In this document: positions 17,559 through 26,733 of the stretch, one piece after another
Position numbering within the stretch: the first letter of the stretch is position 1
How the letters are laid out: each line of letters starts with the position of its first letter
Source: Bacteroidota bacterium
Lineage (GTDB): Bacteria; Bacteroidota; Bacteroidia; UKL13-3
Assembly (NCBI GenBank): GCA_947460345.1
Contig: CANHGM010000010.1
Span: forward strand, 33,532-97,531
DNA length: 64,000 nucleotides
Direction: 5' to 3'
Notes under the pieces: generated by a model
Told to the model about the DNA's origin: nothing
Databases searched by the model: none
Seen by the model: the letters and a program-made list of their open reading frames with translations, nothing else
Made by a program: the position numbers and the translations under genes

Positions 17559-18818
17559 TTATCTTAGTATCGTTTTCTCTCTTTGCGGGCCAGTAGATAT
17601 TAAACTTACAGGAAGCTTAATGCTATTTTCTATTTCTGATATATATTGCTTAAAATTAGTAGGTAATGTTTCAAAACTGGTTGAATCATGTATTTCTTCA
17701 CCCCAACCTGCATATCCTATATATTGAGGTTCTAACTCGTTATTGTTTATATGAAAAGGCATTTCATCAATAAGTTGATTGTTGGTTTTATACTGATGTG
17801 CCACTTTTACTTCGTCAAATCCACTTAGAACATCTGCCTTGGTCATCATCAAATCTGTAACGCCATTAAGCATGATGGCATATCTTAAAGCAACTAAATC
17901 TAACCAACCTGTTCTTCTTGGCCTGCCTGTTGTAGCTCCAAATTCATTACCTTGTATTCTGATTTGTTCTCCGATTTCATCATTCAACTCTGAAGGGAAA
18001 GGACCACTTCCTACTCTGGTACAATATGCTTTAAACACCCCAAATACTTTTCTTATTTTTAAAGGAGAAACACCAAGTCCAGTACAAGCTCCGGCACTTA
18101 ATGTGTTAGATGAGGTCACATATGGATACGTTCCAAAATCAATATCAAGCATAGATCCTTGAGCTCCTTCGGCTAATACATTTTTACCATCGTTTATGAG
18201 ATGATTGATGAAATATTCACCATTTACAATATTCAATTTATTTAATTGTTCAACCGCTGCAAACCATGAATCAACAGCAGCAGCATCAGGTGCATCACCC
18301 CCTAAAAATTCAATTTGTTTTAGGTGTTTATCATATGCTTCTTGATACTTTTGTTTAAATTCGGGTGTATAAATATCTCCAACTCTTAAACCTGCTCTCC
18401 CTGTTTTGTCAATATATGTAGGTGTAATTCCTCTTAAAGTGGAACCTATTTTTGCTTCGCCTTTAGCTTTTTCACTTGCTGCATCTAAGCTGATATGGCT
18501 AGGCATAATTAAATGTGCTTTGTGCGACACATATAAATTATCAGTACTTCCTCCATATTGCTTCACCTTCTCTATTTCAATCATTAATTTCACTGGATCT
18601 ATGACCACCCCATTCCCAATTAAGTTTTTACATGCTGGTCTAAAAATACCAGAAGGAATTGTATTTAATACTATACCTTTTCCATTGATATTTAGAGAAT
18701 GTCCGGCATTGGGCCCACCTTGAAACCTAGCTACTAAAGCATATTTATCGCTTAAAAAATCGACAATTTTACCTTTGCCTTCATCACCCCATTGCAATCC
18801 TAATAATACGTCAACCAT
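17559..18818 (-). CDS. purA: Adenylosuccinate synthetase
   Basis: Converts IMP and aspartate to adenylosuccinate with GTP, the first committed step to AMP. The 419-residue length is normal. The phosphate loop is at the N-terminus (GLQWGDEGKGK, residues 7-17), followed by GGPNAGH near 35-41, the IMP-binding segments 'SNTLSAGACTGLGVSP' and 'TGRPRRTGWLD', and a C-terminal STGP. It starts with ATG 13 bp after the fur-family gene on the same strand and has no promoter of its own in that gap, so the two form an operon. Such an arrangement would tie purine synthesis to a metal or peroxide regulator. Confidence 0.97.
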   Translation of the reverse strand: MVDVLLGLQWGDEGKGKIVDFLSDKYALVARFQGGPNAGHSLNINGKGIVLNTIPSGIFRPACKNLIGNGVVIDPVKLMIEIEKVKQYGGSTDNLYVSHKAHLIMPSHISLDAASEKAKGEAKIGSTLRGITPTYIDKTGRAGLRVGDIYTPEFKQKYQEAYDKHLKQIEFLGGDAPDAAAVDSWFAAVEQLNKLNIVNGEYFINHLINDGKNVLAEGAQGSMLDIDFGTYPYVTSSNTLSAGACTGLGVSPLKIRKVFGVFKAYCTRVGSGPFPSELNDEIGEQIRIQGNEFGATTGRPRRTGWLDLVALRYAIMLNGVTDLMMTKADVLSGFDEVKVAHQYKTNNQLIDEMPFHINNNELEPQYIGYAGWGEEIHDSTSFETLPTNFKQYISEIENSIKLPVSLISTGPQREKTILR

Positions 18819-18831
18819 TATATATATTTTC

Positions 18832-19329
18832 TTATTTTACTTTTTTACCACAAGTTTTACAGCTACCTTCTTTGTTACATTCAGGATCTCCATATAAATA
18901 CAATGAATGACTATTAATATTAAACTTTAATAAATCTCCCATCATATTTTGTATTTGTTGAATCCTAGGGTCACAAAACTCTAAAATATTATTGCATTTG
19001 TTACAAATCAAATGATCATGCTGCTTAAAACCGTGTGCCTTTTCAAACACAGCTTGTGATGCGCCAAATTGATGTTTAATGACTAAGTTACAAGCCAATA
19101 ATAAATCAAGTGTATTATATACTGTAGCTCTGCTAACAGTATATTTCCTTTCTTTCATTTTTTCATACAATTGCTCTACATCAAAATGGCCTTTGCCCGT
19201 ATATATTTCATCAAGTATAGCAAATCTTTCAGGTGTTTTTCTTAATTCATTTTGCTCAAGATATTCCATAAATATCTTCAATACTTGTGATTTAAGTTCT
19301 ATTTGTTGCTTGTTTTGAGGCATTCGCAT
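18832..19329 (-). CDS. Fur-family metalloregulator
   Basis: A 165-residue transcription regulator of the Fur/Zur/PerR family. The winged helix is at residues ~30-95 ('RKTPERFAILDEIYTGKGHFDVEQLYEKM', 'VSRATVYNTLDLLL'). The regulatory metal site is suggested by HGFKQHDHLICNKC, and a structural zinc by the CxxC pairs CNKC and CKTC near the C-terminus. Sequence alone does not separate Fur from PerR or Zur. Two ATGs (19329 and 19323) are both usable. An inverted repeat (19333-19348) sits right at the promoter, suggesting autoregulation. purA follows 13 bp downstream, and the efflux operon is divergent. Confidence 0.9.
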   Translation of the reverse strand: MRMPQNKQQIELKSQVLKIFMEYLEQNELRKTPERFAILDEIYTGKGHFDVEQLYEKMKERKYTVSRATVYNTLDLLLACNLVIKHQFGASQAVFEKAHGFKQHDHLICNKCNNILEFCDPRIQQIQNMMGDLLKFNINSHSLYLYGDPECNKEGSCKTCGKKVK

Positions 19330-19332
19330 CTA

Positions 19333-19348
19333 ATATTTGGGCAAATAT
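19333..19348. promoter_or_regulatory. Inverted repeat at the fur-family gene promoter
   Basis: ATATTTG and CAAATAT separated by GG. Its right arm overlaps a one-mismatch minus-strand -7 box (GATATTTG, 19342-19349), 4-12 bp from the start codons. The position fits an autoregulatory operator. It does not match the classical Fur consensus. Confidence 0.35.
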
Positions 19349-19463
19349 CGGTTAGGATGAGAATACAACATCAACATCTTTTCATCATTTTTCTTCATAC
19401 TTAAAACTTAATATTTGATAATTTTATATGACATAAATCAAGTTTTTAGTAAATATATATAGC

Positions 19464-19471
19464 TATCTTTG
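19464..19471 (+). promoter_or_regulatory. -7 box for the efflux operon, nearly leaderless
   Basis: TATCTTTG, exact TAnnTTTG, ends 6 bp before ATG 19478. A TTG at 19469 is in frame but overlaps the box, which argues for the ATG. Confidence 0.6.
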
Positions 19472-19477
19472 CCTACC

Positions 19478-20557
19478 ATGAAAATAAAATTATATATGCT
19501 ATCATTGGTTTTGCTTATTTCATGCAAATCGAAGGTGGAATCAATTAAACCTACGATTGATGATATTTCTGAATCTATATATGCCTCTGGAATTGTTAAA
19601 AGCAAAAATCAATATCAAGCTTTTGCTTCTGTCAACGGAATAGTAGAAAAAGTTTTTGTTTCTGAAGGTGATTTTGTAAAAAAAGGAACTCCTATTTTGT
19701 CTATTTCTAATGAAACGCAAAAACTCAATAGAGACAACGCAAAACTTGCTGCTGATTTTACTGATTTCAATTCAAACAAAGAAAAACTTAATGAAGCTTC
19801 TTTATTTATTGAATTTGCCAGAAATAAAATGTTGAACGACTCCTCACTTTTTTTCAGACAAAAAAATTTATGGCAACAACAAATTGGTTCTAAAGTAGAA
19901 TTTGAACAACGCGAATTGGCTTATCAAAATTCGCGCCTCGCATACTACTCAGCAAAAGTTAAATATGATGATTTGAAACGTCAATTATCATTTTCTTCTT
20001 CTCAATCAAAAAAGAACTTGCTTATTTCTTCGAAATTAGAAAGCGATTATACCCTCAAAAGCGAAATTGACGGAATGGTTTACAGTCTTTCAAAATTAAA
20101 AGGAGAGATTGTTGGACTACAGTCTGCAATAGCTATTATAGGCGATCCCAAACATTTTATATTAGAGATGCAAGTAGATGAATATGATATTATAAAAATA
20201 AAAAAAGACCAATTAGTCTATATAACCCTTGATAGCTATAAAGGCAAAGTGTTTGAAGCAAAAGTTTCAAAAATTAACCCCATTATGAATGAACGAAGCA
20301 AAACATTTTTAGTGGAAGCTACATTTATAAACCAACCAGAAGTTTTATACCCTAACATTACTTTTGAAGCGAATATTTTACTCCAAACCAAATACAAAGC
20401 CATACTTATTCCTAGAAACTATATCTTAAACGATAGCATTGTTATGAAAAAGAATGGAGACAAAATAACCGTTAAAACTGGTCTTAAAGATTTTCAAAAA
20501 ATTGAAATTATATCTGGTATTACAGCAGATGACGAATTGATAAAACCGACTGAATGA
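19478..20557 (+). CDS. Periplasmic adaptor lipoprotein (HlyD/MacA-like) of an efflux ABC system
   Basis: Links an inner-membrane ABC transporter to an outer-membrane channel. Residues 1-16 form a lipoprotein signal with lipobox LISC (Cys 16). The mature protein has the adaptor layout: a lipoyl half-motif ('VNGIVEKVFVSEGDFVKKGTPILSI'), a helical hairpin of about 100 residues, the second lipoyl half ('LKSEIDGMVYSLSKLKGEIVG') and a beta-barrel domain. It is first in a three-gene operon, and the next ORF starts 4 bp before its stop. The TolC partner is not encoded here. Substrate unknown. Confidence 0.88.
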   Translation: MKIKLYMLSLVLLISCKSKVESIKPTIDDISESIYASGIVKSKNQYQAFASVNGIVEKVFVSEGDFVKKGTPILSISNETQKLNRDNAKLAADFTDFNSNKEKLNEASLFIEFARNKMLNDSSLFFRQKNLWQQQIGSKVEFEQRELAYQNSRLAYYSAKVKYDDLKRQLSFSSSQSKKNLLISSKLESDYTLKSEIDGMVYSLSKLKGEIVGLQSAIAIIGDPKHFILEMQVDEYDIIKIKKDQLVYITLDSYKGKVFEAKVSKINPIMNERSKTFLVEATFINQPEVLYPNITFEANILLQTKYKAILIPRNYILNDSIVMKKNGDKITVKTGLKDFQKIEIISGITADDELIKPTE

Positions 20558-21813
20558 ACTTAAAATTATTGTTTAGTGTTTCTAAATCGTTACTGTTTGC
20601 CCGTTGGAAACAAACTTTGGTGGCCGCTATTGGTGTAACCTTTAGTATTACTATGTTTATTACGCTGTTAAGTTTTATGTCAGGCTTAAACGATTTACTT
20701 GACGGACTAATATTAAACAGAACGCCTCATGTTCGTTTGTATAACGAAATTCAACCCAGCAAAAAGCAACCTATTGATTATGCTGAGAAACATAAAAACG
20801 ATTATAACTTTGTGAATTCAGTAAAACCTAAAAACGAAAGATTAGAAATATATAATAATGGTGCTATCATCAATGTATTAAAAAAAGACAAAAGAATACT
20901 TGGAATTGCTCCTAAAATTACGGCACAAGTATTTTATAATGTTGGAGCCATAGACTTAACTGGCGTCATAAACGGTATTGATGTGGAAGAAGAAAACAGA
21001 TTATTTATGTTTAAAGACTACGTAACGGCAGGCAACTATATAAATTTAAAAAACATTCCAAACAGTATTGTGCTTGGTAAAGGTGCTGCAGAAAAAATGA
21101 TGACCAATATAGGAGATGTGATACAAGTAACTACCATAAAAGGCGAAAGAATGCAACTAAAAGTAGTGGGATATTTCCAATCAGGGTTACAAGACATAGA
21201 TAAAGTTCAAAGTTATACTTCTTTAAGTACAGCTCAAAAATTATTAGGTGAATCAAATAGTTATATTACTGATATACAAATAAAATTGAAAGACATAACA
21301 CTTGCTCCATCCTTAACTATTGAATATCAAAAACTTTTTGATGTGGAGGCTATAGATATACAAACAGCAAACTCACAATTTGAAACAGGAAGTTCTATCA
21401 GAACACTTATATCTTATGCAGTTGGAATCACCCTTTTAATTGTAGCAGGTTTTGGAATATATAATATTCTAAATATGATGATATATGAAAAAATGGATTC
21501 TATTGCCATACTTAAAGCAACCGGTTTTTCAGGTAAAGATGTGAATTTAGTATTTATCATCATTGCACTTACTATTGGTATTTTTGGTGGTATGCTAGGC
21601 CTTCTATTTGGTTTTAGTTTATCGGCATTAATAGATCAAATTCCATTTAACACCGCAGCACTGCCTACTATCAAAACTTATCCTATCAATTATAATCCAA
21701 AGTTTTATATCATTGGAAGTATATTCTCTATTGTAACAACTTATTTGGCCGGATATTTCCCTTCACGCAAAGCCAGTAAAATAGACCCAGTCATCATCAT
21801 CAGAGGTAAATAA
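20554..21813 (+). CDS. ABC transporter permease, MacB/FtsX-type
   Basis: A 419-residue permease with one N-terminal membrane helix (residues ~20-45), a ~240-residue periplasmic domain, and three C-terminal helices (from about residue 285). This is the MacB/LolC architecture with a detached ATPase. Family phrases include 'ITMFITLLSFMSGLNDLLDG', 'NSIVLGKGAAEKM' and 'MMIYEKMDSIAILKATGFSGKDV'; the last is the cytoplasmic coupling loop. It overlaps the adaptor gene by 4 bp and is followed 1 bp later by the ATPase, so the stoichiometry is probably set by translational coupling. It could serve drug or peptide efflux; lipoprotein release is less likely given the adaptor. Confidence 0.9.
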   Translation: MNLKLLFSVSKSLLFARWKQTLVAAIGVTFSITMFITLLSFMSGLNDLLDGLILNRTPHVRLYNEIQPSKKQPIDYAEKHKNDYNFVNSVKPKNERLEIYNNGAIINVLKKDKRILGIAPKITAQVFYNVGAIDLTGVINGIDVEEENRLFMFKDYVTAGNYINLKNIPNSIVLGKGAAEKMMTNIGDVIQVTTIKGERMQLKVVGYFQSGLQDIDKVQSYTSLSTAQKLLGESNSYITDIQIKLKDITLAPSLTIEYQKLFDVEAIDIQTANSQFETGSSIRTLISYAVGITLLIVAGFGIYNILNMMIYEKMDSIAILKATGFSGKDVNLVFIIIALTIGIFGGMLGLLFGFSLSALIDQIPFNTAALPTIKTYPINYNPKFYIIGSIFSIVTTYLAGYFPSRKASKIDPVIIIRGK

Positions 21814-21814
21814 A

Positions 21815-22495
21815 ATGTCAGAAATTATACTCGAAGCTAAAAATATTTCTAAGTACTTCCACGATCCGCTTACGATTCAAGTACTCAAAGACATTAATTT
21901 TTCTATTAATAAAAGTGATTTTGTGGCTGTTACTGGAAGGTCAGGTTGTGGTAAGTCTACCCTATTATATATACTCTCTACTATGGACACAGATTACACT
22001 GGAGATTTATATATAGACGGTATAAAAATGGGAAACAAAAAAGAAGGTGAACTTGCCATCGTTAGAAATGAAAAAATAGGTTTTGTGTTTCAGTTTCATT
22101 ATTTGTTAAATGAGTTTTCAGTGCTCAGAAATGTAATGCTGCCTGGATTAAAATTAGGGAAATATGATGAAAAAGAAATTGAAGCAAGAGCTTATGAAAA
22201 ACTAAAAATTTTAGAAATAGAAAATGAAGCTTTAAAAAGCCCAAACCAACTTTCAGGTGGGCAAAAACAAAGGGTGGCCATAGCTAGGGCTTTGATTAAT
22301 GACCCACTTATTATTATGGGAGATGAACCAACCGGAAATCTAGATAAAAAGAACAGCGAAATTGTTTTTAATATATTTCAAGAATTGTCGCAAGTATATA
22401 ATCAAACCCTGTTAATTGTAACCCACGACAATGACTTTGCAGACAGAACAGATAGAATAATTGAGATGGAAGATGGGAAGATTATAAGTATATAA
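21815..22495 (+). CDS. ABC transporter ATP-binding protein, MacB/LolD-type
   Basis: A complete 226-residue ATPase driving the MacB-like permease. Walker A is GRSGCGKST (near residue 41), signature LSGGQKQR, Walker [14 protein letters not shown], and the switch VTHD. '[22 protein letters not shown]' is the Q-loop region typical of the LolD/MacB group. ATG 21815 follows the permease stop by 1 bp. All catalytic residues are present, in contrast to the exporter ATPase at 49129. Confidence 0.93.
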   Translation: MSEIILEAKNISKYFHDPLTIQVLKDINFSINKSDFVAVTGRSGCGKSTLLYILSTMDTDYTGDLYIDGIKMGNKKEGELAIVRNEKIGFVFQFHYLLNEFSVLRNVMLPGLKLGKYDEKEIEARAYEKLKILEIENEALKSPNQLSGGQKQRVAIARALINDPLIIMGDEPTGNLDKKNSEIVFNIFQELSQVYNQTLLIVTHDNDFADRTDRIIEMEDGKIISI

Positions 22496-22529
22496 TATTA
22501 ATCCAACTTATATATTTCCATAATATCAT

Positions 22530-23090
22530 TTAAAATTTAGGGAAATCAATTTTTAAATCAATGAGTTTGCCTGTGTGTATATCAAATACCCAACCATGAA
22601 CCAACAGACCAGTATCTTTATGAGCTGTTTGTATTGCTGGGGTTTTGATTAAATTAATACATTGTTCTTGATCATTTAATTCAACCAATCGATTATATCT
22701 TTTTTCCTCATCTGTTATTACATTCAACTCGTCTTTGTGCAATCTATATACATCACCTATATTTCTTAACCAAGGATTCAACAAACCCATTGTGGTGTGT
22801 TTGTTAGTAATAAAATCTTTAATCATCATGCCCCAATTTCTACTAGCATTGGTTATAGCTCCATATGCTTTTCTAGCTTCCCACATTCTGTCGTAGGATG
22901 CATTATTTTTGAAACCAACAACAAAAGCTACTGCTGTTCCTAATATTGCAATAGACTGCCATGGAATAGAAAGCCAATGCCAACCAAATACTTCATATAA
23001 AATAGTTGGAATACTTGAAACAATGAGCAATCCATATATATATCTTCTTGTCCAAAAAAACCTCTTTAAAACTAAAATTTTTTCGGCTAT
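22530..23090 (-). pseudogene. Chimeric remnant: bestrophin N-terminus fused in frame to a beta-carbonic anhydrase C-terminus
   Basis: One open frame joins two unrelated families. The upstream half (23090 to about 22800) reads LVLKRFFWTRRYIYG, then 'HWLSIPWQSIAILGTAVAFVVGFKNNASYDRMWEARK' and 'SRNWG', the N-terminal part of bestrophin-type anion channels. From about 22790 it becomes 'GLLNPWLRNIGDVYRLHKDEL', 'RLVELNDQEQC' and LLVHGWVFDIHTGKL, the C-terminal third of beta-carbonic anhydrases. The carbonic anhydrase zinc ligands and the bestrophin C-terminal half are both missing. No in-frame ATG precedes the bestrophin homology (TTG at 23030 is internal to it), and no -7 box is visible. A deletion between adjacent genes explains this best. 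Confidence 0.8.
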
Positions 23091-23152
23091 GCATATAAAT
23101 ATATTTAAACTATAATTATAAAAATAATGTTAAAAAAATTAAACTAGTTTTT

Positions 23153-23186
23153 AAAACAAAAAAGGTTGACTCTATAGCCAACCTTA
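23153..23186 (-). terminator. Rho-independent terminator after pntB
   Basis: On the minus strand, AAGGTTG pairs with CAACCTT (plus positions 23162-23168 and 23179-23185) around a 10-nt loop that can extend the stem partly, followed by a T-rich tract. It lies 20 bp past the pntB stop and separates it from the bestrophin/carbonic anhydrase remnant. Confidence 0.75.
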
Positions 23187-23205
23187 TATATATATATATT
23201 ATTTC

Positions 23206-24624
23206 TTATAAACTCTTAATCTCACTTACCAATTCAGTAAGAGCTTTTTTAGCATCACCAAAGAACATACTGGTTTTAGGTTTGTAGAACAATTCATTCT
23301 CTATACCAGCATATCCAGCTTTCATACTACGTTTGTTTACAATTACATTCACTGCATTTTCAACTTCTAAAATTGGCATTCCATATATAGGTGAAGTTGG
23401 GTCAGATTTTGCCGCTGGGTTCACTACATCATTTGCTCCTACAACTAAAACCACATCAGTAGTGGCAAATTCAGGATTAATTTCTTCCATTTCAATTAAC
23501 TTATCATAACTTACGTTTGATTCAGCTAACAACACATTCATATGACCAGGCATACGACCAGCCACAGGGTGTATAGCATATTTAACATCAACTCCTTCAC
23601 TTTCTAAAAGAGTTTCTAACTCATGGCAAACGTGTTGTGCTTGAGCTACGGCTAATCCATATCCAGGAACTATTACTACCTTTTTAGCATATTTCATTAA
23701 GATAGCTACATCACTTGCTTTAATTTCTTTGATAGTGCCTTGAACTGATGAAGAACCTGCTGCAGCTGAAGCAGCACCACCTCCAAAATTACCAATCAAT
23801 ACATTTATTAATGATCTGTTCATTGCTTTACACATTACCATGGTTAATAATGTTCCAGCAGAACCAACTAATATACCTCCAACAAGCATTACTTTGTTGT
23901 CATATAAAAAGCCACCACAAGCAGCTGCGACGCCAGTAAATGAATTTAATAAAGATATCACTACCGGCATATCTGCACCACCAATTGGTAATACGAATAA
24001 AATACCATATAAAAGTGATAGTACTAATACACCATAAAACATTTGAGTGGTATACTCTCCACCAGAAACTATAGCTAAAATAGCCAAACCAAAAATCACG
24101 ATTAACAACCCAATATTTATCATTTGTTGTAATCCAAAAGATTTATCGTTGATTTTACCACTTAGTTTACCCCAAGCGATGATACTTCCAGCAAATGAAA
24201 CACTACCTATAATCATACCTATGATGATAATTAAAAATTCACCTTTAGGCATTGAGTTTATATCTATACCATGTGAAGTAAAATGTTGAATTTCTATTAA
24301 AGAAATAAGCATAGCACACGCACCTCCCATTCCATTAAACAAACTTACCATCTCTGGCATTGCAGTCATTTGTACCCTCTTTGCAGCTATATATCCGAGT
24401 AACGATCCAAGTATAAGTCCACCAAAAATTAAACCTAAGTTTTGAAGTCTAATTCCTTCACTATTTTCGTATAAAAATATGGTGCCAAGTATGGCTAAAG
24501 TCATACCTATGGCAGCTATGATGTTTCCTTTCCTAGCTGTCTTTGCATTTCCTAAATATTTTAGTCCGGCTATAAAAGTAATAGATCCTATAAGGTATAT
24601 TACTTGTAAAAAATTTTGTTGCAT
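23206..24624 (-). CDS. pntB: NAD(P) transhydrogenase, beta subunit
   Basis: Membrane-bound subunit that carries the NADP(H)-binding domain and most of the proton channel, coupling hydride transfer between NADH and NADP to proton movement. The 472-residue protein has about nine membrane segments (residues ~1-270). A Rossmann-type domain III follows: 'KKVVIVPGYGLAVAQAQH', 'KYAIHPVAGRMPGHMNVLLAE', 'VVLVVGANDVVNPAAKSDPTSPIYGMPILEV'. All are textbook PntB sequences. It follows the small alpha-2 subunit by 24 bp. The NAD-binding alpha-1 subunit is not in the cluster. Confidence 0.97.
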   Translation of the reverse strand: MQQNFLQVIYLIGSITFIAGLKYLGNAKTARKGNIIAAIGMTLAILGTIFLYENSEGIRLQNLGLIFGGLILGSLLGYIAAKRVQMTAMPEMVSLFNGMGGACAMLISLIEIQHFTSHGIDINSMPKGEFLIIIIGMIIGSVSFAGSIIAWGKLSGKINDKSFGLQQMINIGLLIVIFGLAILAIVSGGEYTTQMFYGVLVLSLLYGILFVLPIGGADMPVVISLLNSFTGVAAACGGFLYDNKVMLVGGILVGSAGTLLTMVMCKAMNRSLINVLIGNFGGGAASAAAGSSSVQGTIKEIKASDVAILMKYAKKVVIVPGYGLAVAQAQHVCHELETLLESEGVDVKYAIHPVAGRMPGHMNVLLAESNVSYDKLIEMEEINPEFATTDVVLVVGANDVVNPAAKSDPTSPIYGMPILEVENAVNVIVNKRSMKAGYAGIENELFYKPKTSMFFGDAKKALTELVSEIKSL

Positions 24625-24648
24625 ATCTTGTATATAATTATTCTTTTA

Positions 24649-24951
24649 CTATTTTTTCTTTTTGAACATTTCTAACATTCGATCTGTTACTACAAAACCA
24701 CCAACCACATTAATGGTACCTAATACTACAGCTAAGAAACCTAAAATTAATGAAATATTATTTTCAGCTTGACCCATTACTATAATTGAACCTATAACCA
24801 CAACTCCATGTATAGCATTTGCACCACTCATTAATGGTGTATGAAGAACTGAAGGAACATGAGAGATTAATTCTATTCCCACAAAAATCATTAACACGAT
24901 TAAATAAATCATGTCCATGTTGTCTTTAATAAATTGAAGTAAGTTTTCCAT
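24649..24951 (-). CDS. pntAB: NAD(P) transhydrogenase, small membrane alpha-2 subunit
   Basis: A 100-residue protein with three membrane segments, corresponding to the membrane part of the alpha chain in species where alpha is split. Residues such as 'HTPLMSGANAIHGVVVIGS' and 'GTINVVGGFVVTDRMLEMF' are conserved in this subunit. It would assemble with PntB and a separate NAD-binding alpha-1 subunit. An APC permease gene, ending 25 bp upstream, occupies the place where pntAA would be expected. Confidence 0.95.
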   Translation of the reverse strand: MENLLQFIKDNMDMIYLIVLMIFVGIELISHVPSVLHTPLMSGANAIHGVVVIGSIIVMGQAENNISLILGFLAVVLGTINVVGGFVVTDRMLEMFKKKK

Positions 24952-24976
24952 TTTTTATATATCTATTTTTTTTATT

Positions 24977-26488
24977 TTATATTAAATCTTCATCTATTGC
25001 ATTTCCTGCATTTACATCTTTTATGCTTATACCATTATGTCCTGGTTTATGAATATTACTTCTATGTCTACTGTATCCAAAATAGATTAATAAACCAAAA
25101 CACATCCAAGCCAATGCAGTTAATTGAGTTCTGCCATCTAAAGATATAATCATAGCTGCACATACTAAAATACCTAATATTGGAACTAAGGGCACCAATG
25201 GTGTTTTAAAAGGACGTTTAATGTTTGGAGAAGTTTTTCTCATAATTAACACGCCAACACATACTAAAACAAAAGCGAATAAAGTACCTATACTGGTTAA
25301 ATCTCCAGCCAAACTACCAGGCAAAAACGCACCAAAAAAACCAACAAACAATAATAAAATGATATTTGATTTAAAAGGAGTTCTGAATTTTGGATGTAAA
25401 TCACTGAATGCTTTTGGAAGCAATCCATCTTTACTCATTGTGAAAAAAACTCTAGATTGACCCATTAACATCACTAATATAACAGATGAAAAACCAGCCA
25501 AAATTGCAATATTAATCCAGTTTCCTAACCAAGTATATTTAACCATATATGTTTTAATAGCAAATGAAACCGAGGCTTCTTTTCCTGCTCCAACAAAATC
25601 AGTATAAGGAGCAACACCAGTTAAAACATGAGCAAATAGAATATATAAAATGGTACAAACAGCCAATGATCCAAGTATACCAATTGGCATGTCGCGTTTT
25701 GGGTTCTTTGCTTCTTGAGCAGCGGTTGACACAGCATCAAATCCAATAAAGGCAAAAAACACCACAGCGGCTCCTCTTAAAATACCACCCCAACCATGTT
25801 TAAATGGATCTTCATAACCTGGCTTGTCTGCTGGTATAATATATGGTGTTAAATTATCTTGATTGATAAATTGCCAACCCAATGCAATAAATACTAAAAC
25901 GATTGCTACTTTAATAAATACAATGATGGCATTAACAACTGCAGACTCTTGAGTACCTCTAATTAATAAAAATGTAATTGCCAATAAAATAAACAAAGCA
26001 GGTGCATTTATAAAGCCAGATATGCCATCAGACGATTGTTCGAAAGGGGAATGACACCATTCATACGGGATGGCCCCTCCGAGTAAATTGTTTAAATATT
26101 CACTCCAGGCAATGGAAACCGTTGCAGCGCCCAATGCGTATTCAAGTACCAAAGCCCATCCAATAATCCAAGCAACAATCTCACCCATAGTTGCGTATGC
26201 ATAGGTGTATGCACTACCTGCAATGGGAATCATTGACGAAAACTCTGCGTAACAAAGTCCGGCAAAGGCACAACCAATAGCTGCAATTAAGAATGAAATG
26301 GTTACAGCAGGACCAGCATGCTCGCCAGCGGCTGCTGCAGTTCTTACAAAAAGTCCAGCTCCAATAATAGCTCCAATTCCTAATGCAATTAGATTACCTG
26401 CACCCAAGGTTCTTTTTAACCCCCCATGAGCATCAGGATCTTGATTCATTAAATGTTCTAATGATTTTTTAGCAAATAATTTCGACAT
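24977..26488 (-). CDS. APC-family amino acid permease
   Basis: Inner-membrane amino acid transporter with about twelve helices. The N-terminal 'LGAGNLIALGIGAIIGAGLFVRT' is the substrate-binding unwound helix 1 of the APC superfamily, and 'AAVVFFAFIGFDAVSTAAQEAKNPKRDMPIGIL' is the helix 6 signature of cationic amino acid transporter-like (CAT/YfnA) members. I place the start at ATG 26488 (MSKLFAKKSLEHLM, 503 residues); an in-frame ATG at 26533 would add 15 residues lacking family resemblance. A one-mismatch -7 box (26508-26515) supports 26488. It may be co-transcribed with pntAB and pntB. Confidence 0.92.
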   Translation of the reverse strand: MSKLFAKKSLEHLMNQDPDAHGGLKRTLGAGNLIALGIGAIIGAGLFVRTAAAAGEHAGPAVTISFLIAAIGCAFAGLCYAEFSSMIPIAGSAYTYAYATMGEIVAWIIGWALVLEYALGAATVSIAWSEYLNNLLGGAIPYEWCHSPFEQSSDGISGFINAPALFILLAITFLLIRGTQESAVVNAIIVFIKVAIVLVFIALGWQFINQDNLTPYIIPADKPGYEDPFKHGWGGILRGAAVVFFAFIGFDAVSTAAQEAKNPKRDMPIGILGSLAVCTILYILFAHVLTGVAPYTDFVGAGKEASVSFAIKTYMVKYTWLGNWINIAILAGFSSVILVMLMGQSRVFFTMSKDGLLPKAFSDLHPKFRTPFKSNIILLLFVGFFGAFLPGSLAGDLTSIGTLFAFVLVCVGVLIMRKTSPNIKRPFKTPLVPLVPILGILVCAAMIISLDGRTQLTALAWMCFGLLIYFGYSRHRSNIHKPGHNGISIKDVNAGNAIDEDLI

Positions 26489-26690
26489 ATAGTAGTTTTT
26501 TTTGCCGTAAAAGTAATGAAAAAAGTCATTCAAAAAATTAAATGTAGATAATCTATTTTAAAATAAATTGAATTCTCCATTTCCATTTTAATTTTTTATA
26601 TTGAATTGTATTGAATTACATTTTGTCATTAAAAATCAAAAAAATTAAAAAAATTATCAACAGACAATTGTGCATCTGTATTTAAATACA

Positions 26691-26698
26691 TACATTTG
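26691..26698 (+). promoter_or_regulatory. Promoter of the giant surface protein gene
   Basis: TACATTTG matches TAnnTTTG, with a TTG-containing stretch near 26668 in a reasonable place for the -33 element. It predicts a leader of about 30 nt before ATG 26734. The start codon is preceded by an A-rich stretch (AATAAAAA), the usual Bacteroidota alternative to Shine-Dalgarno. Confidence 0.6.
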
Positions 26699-26733
26699 CA
26701 TTTAATCTATTAATTAAACAATCATAATAAAAA

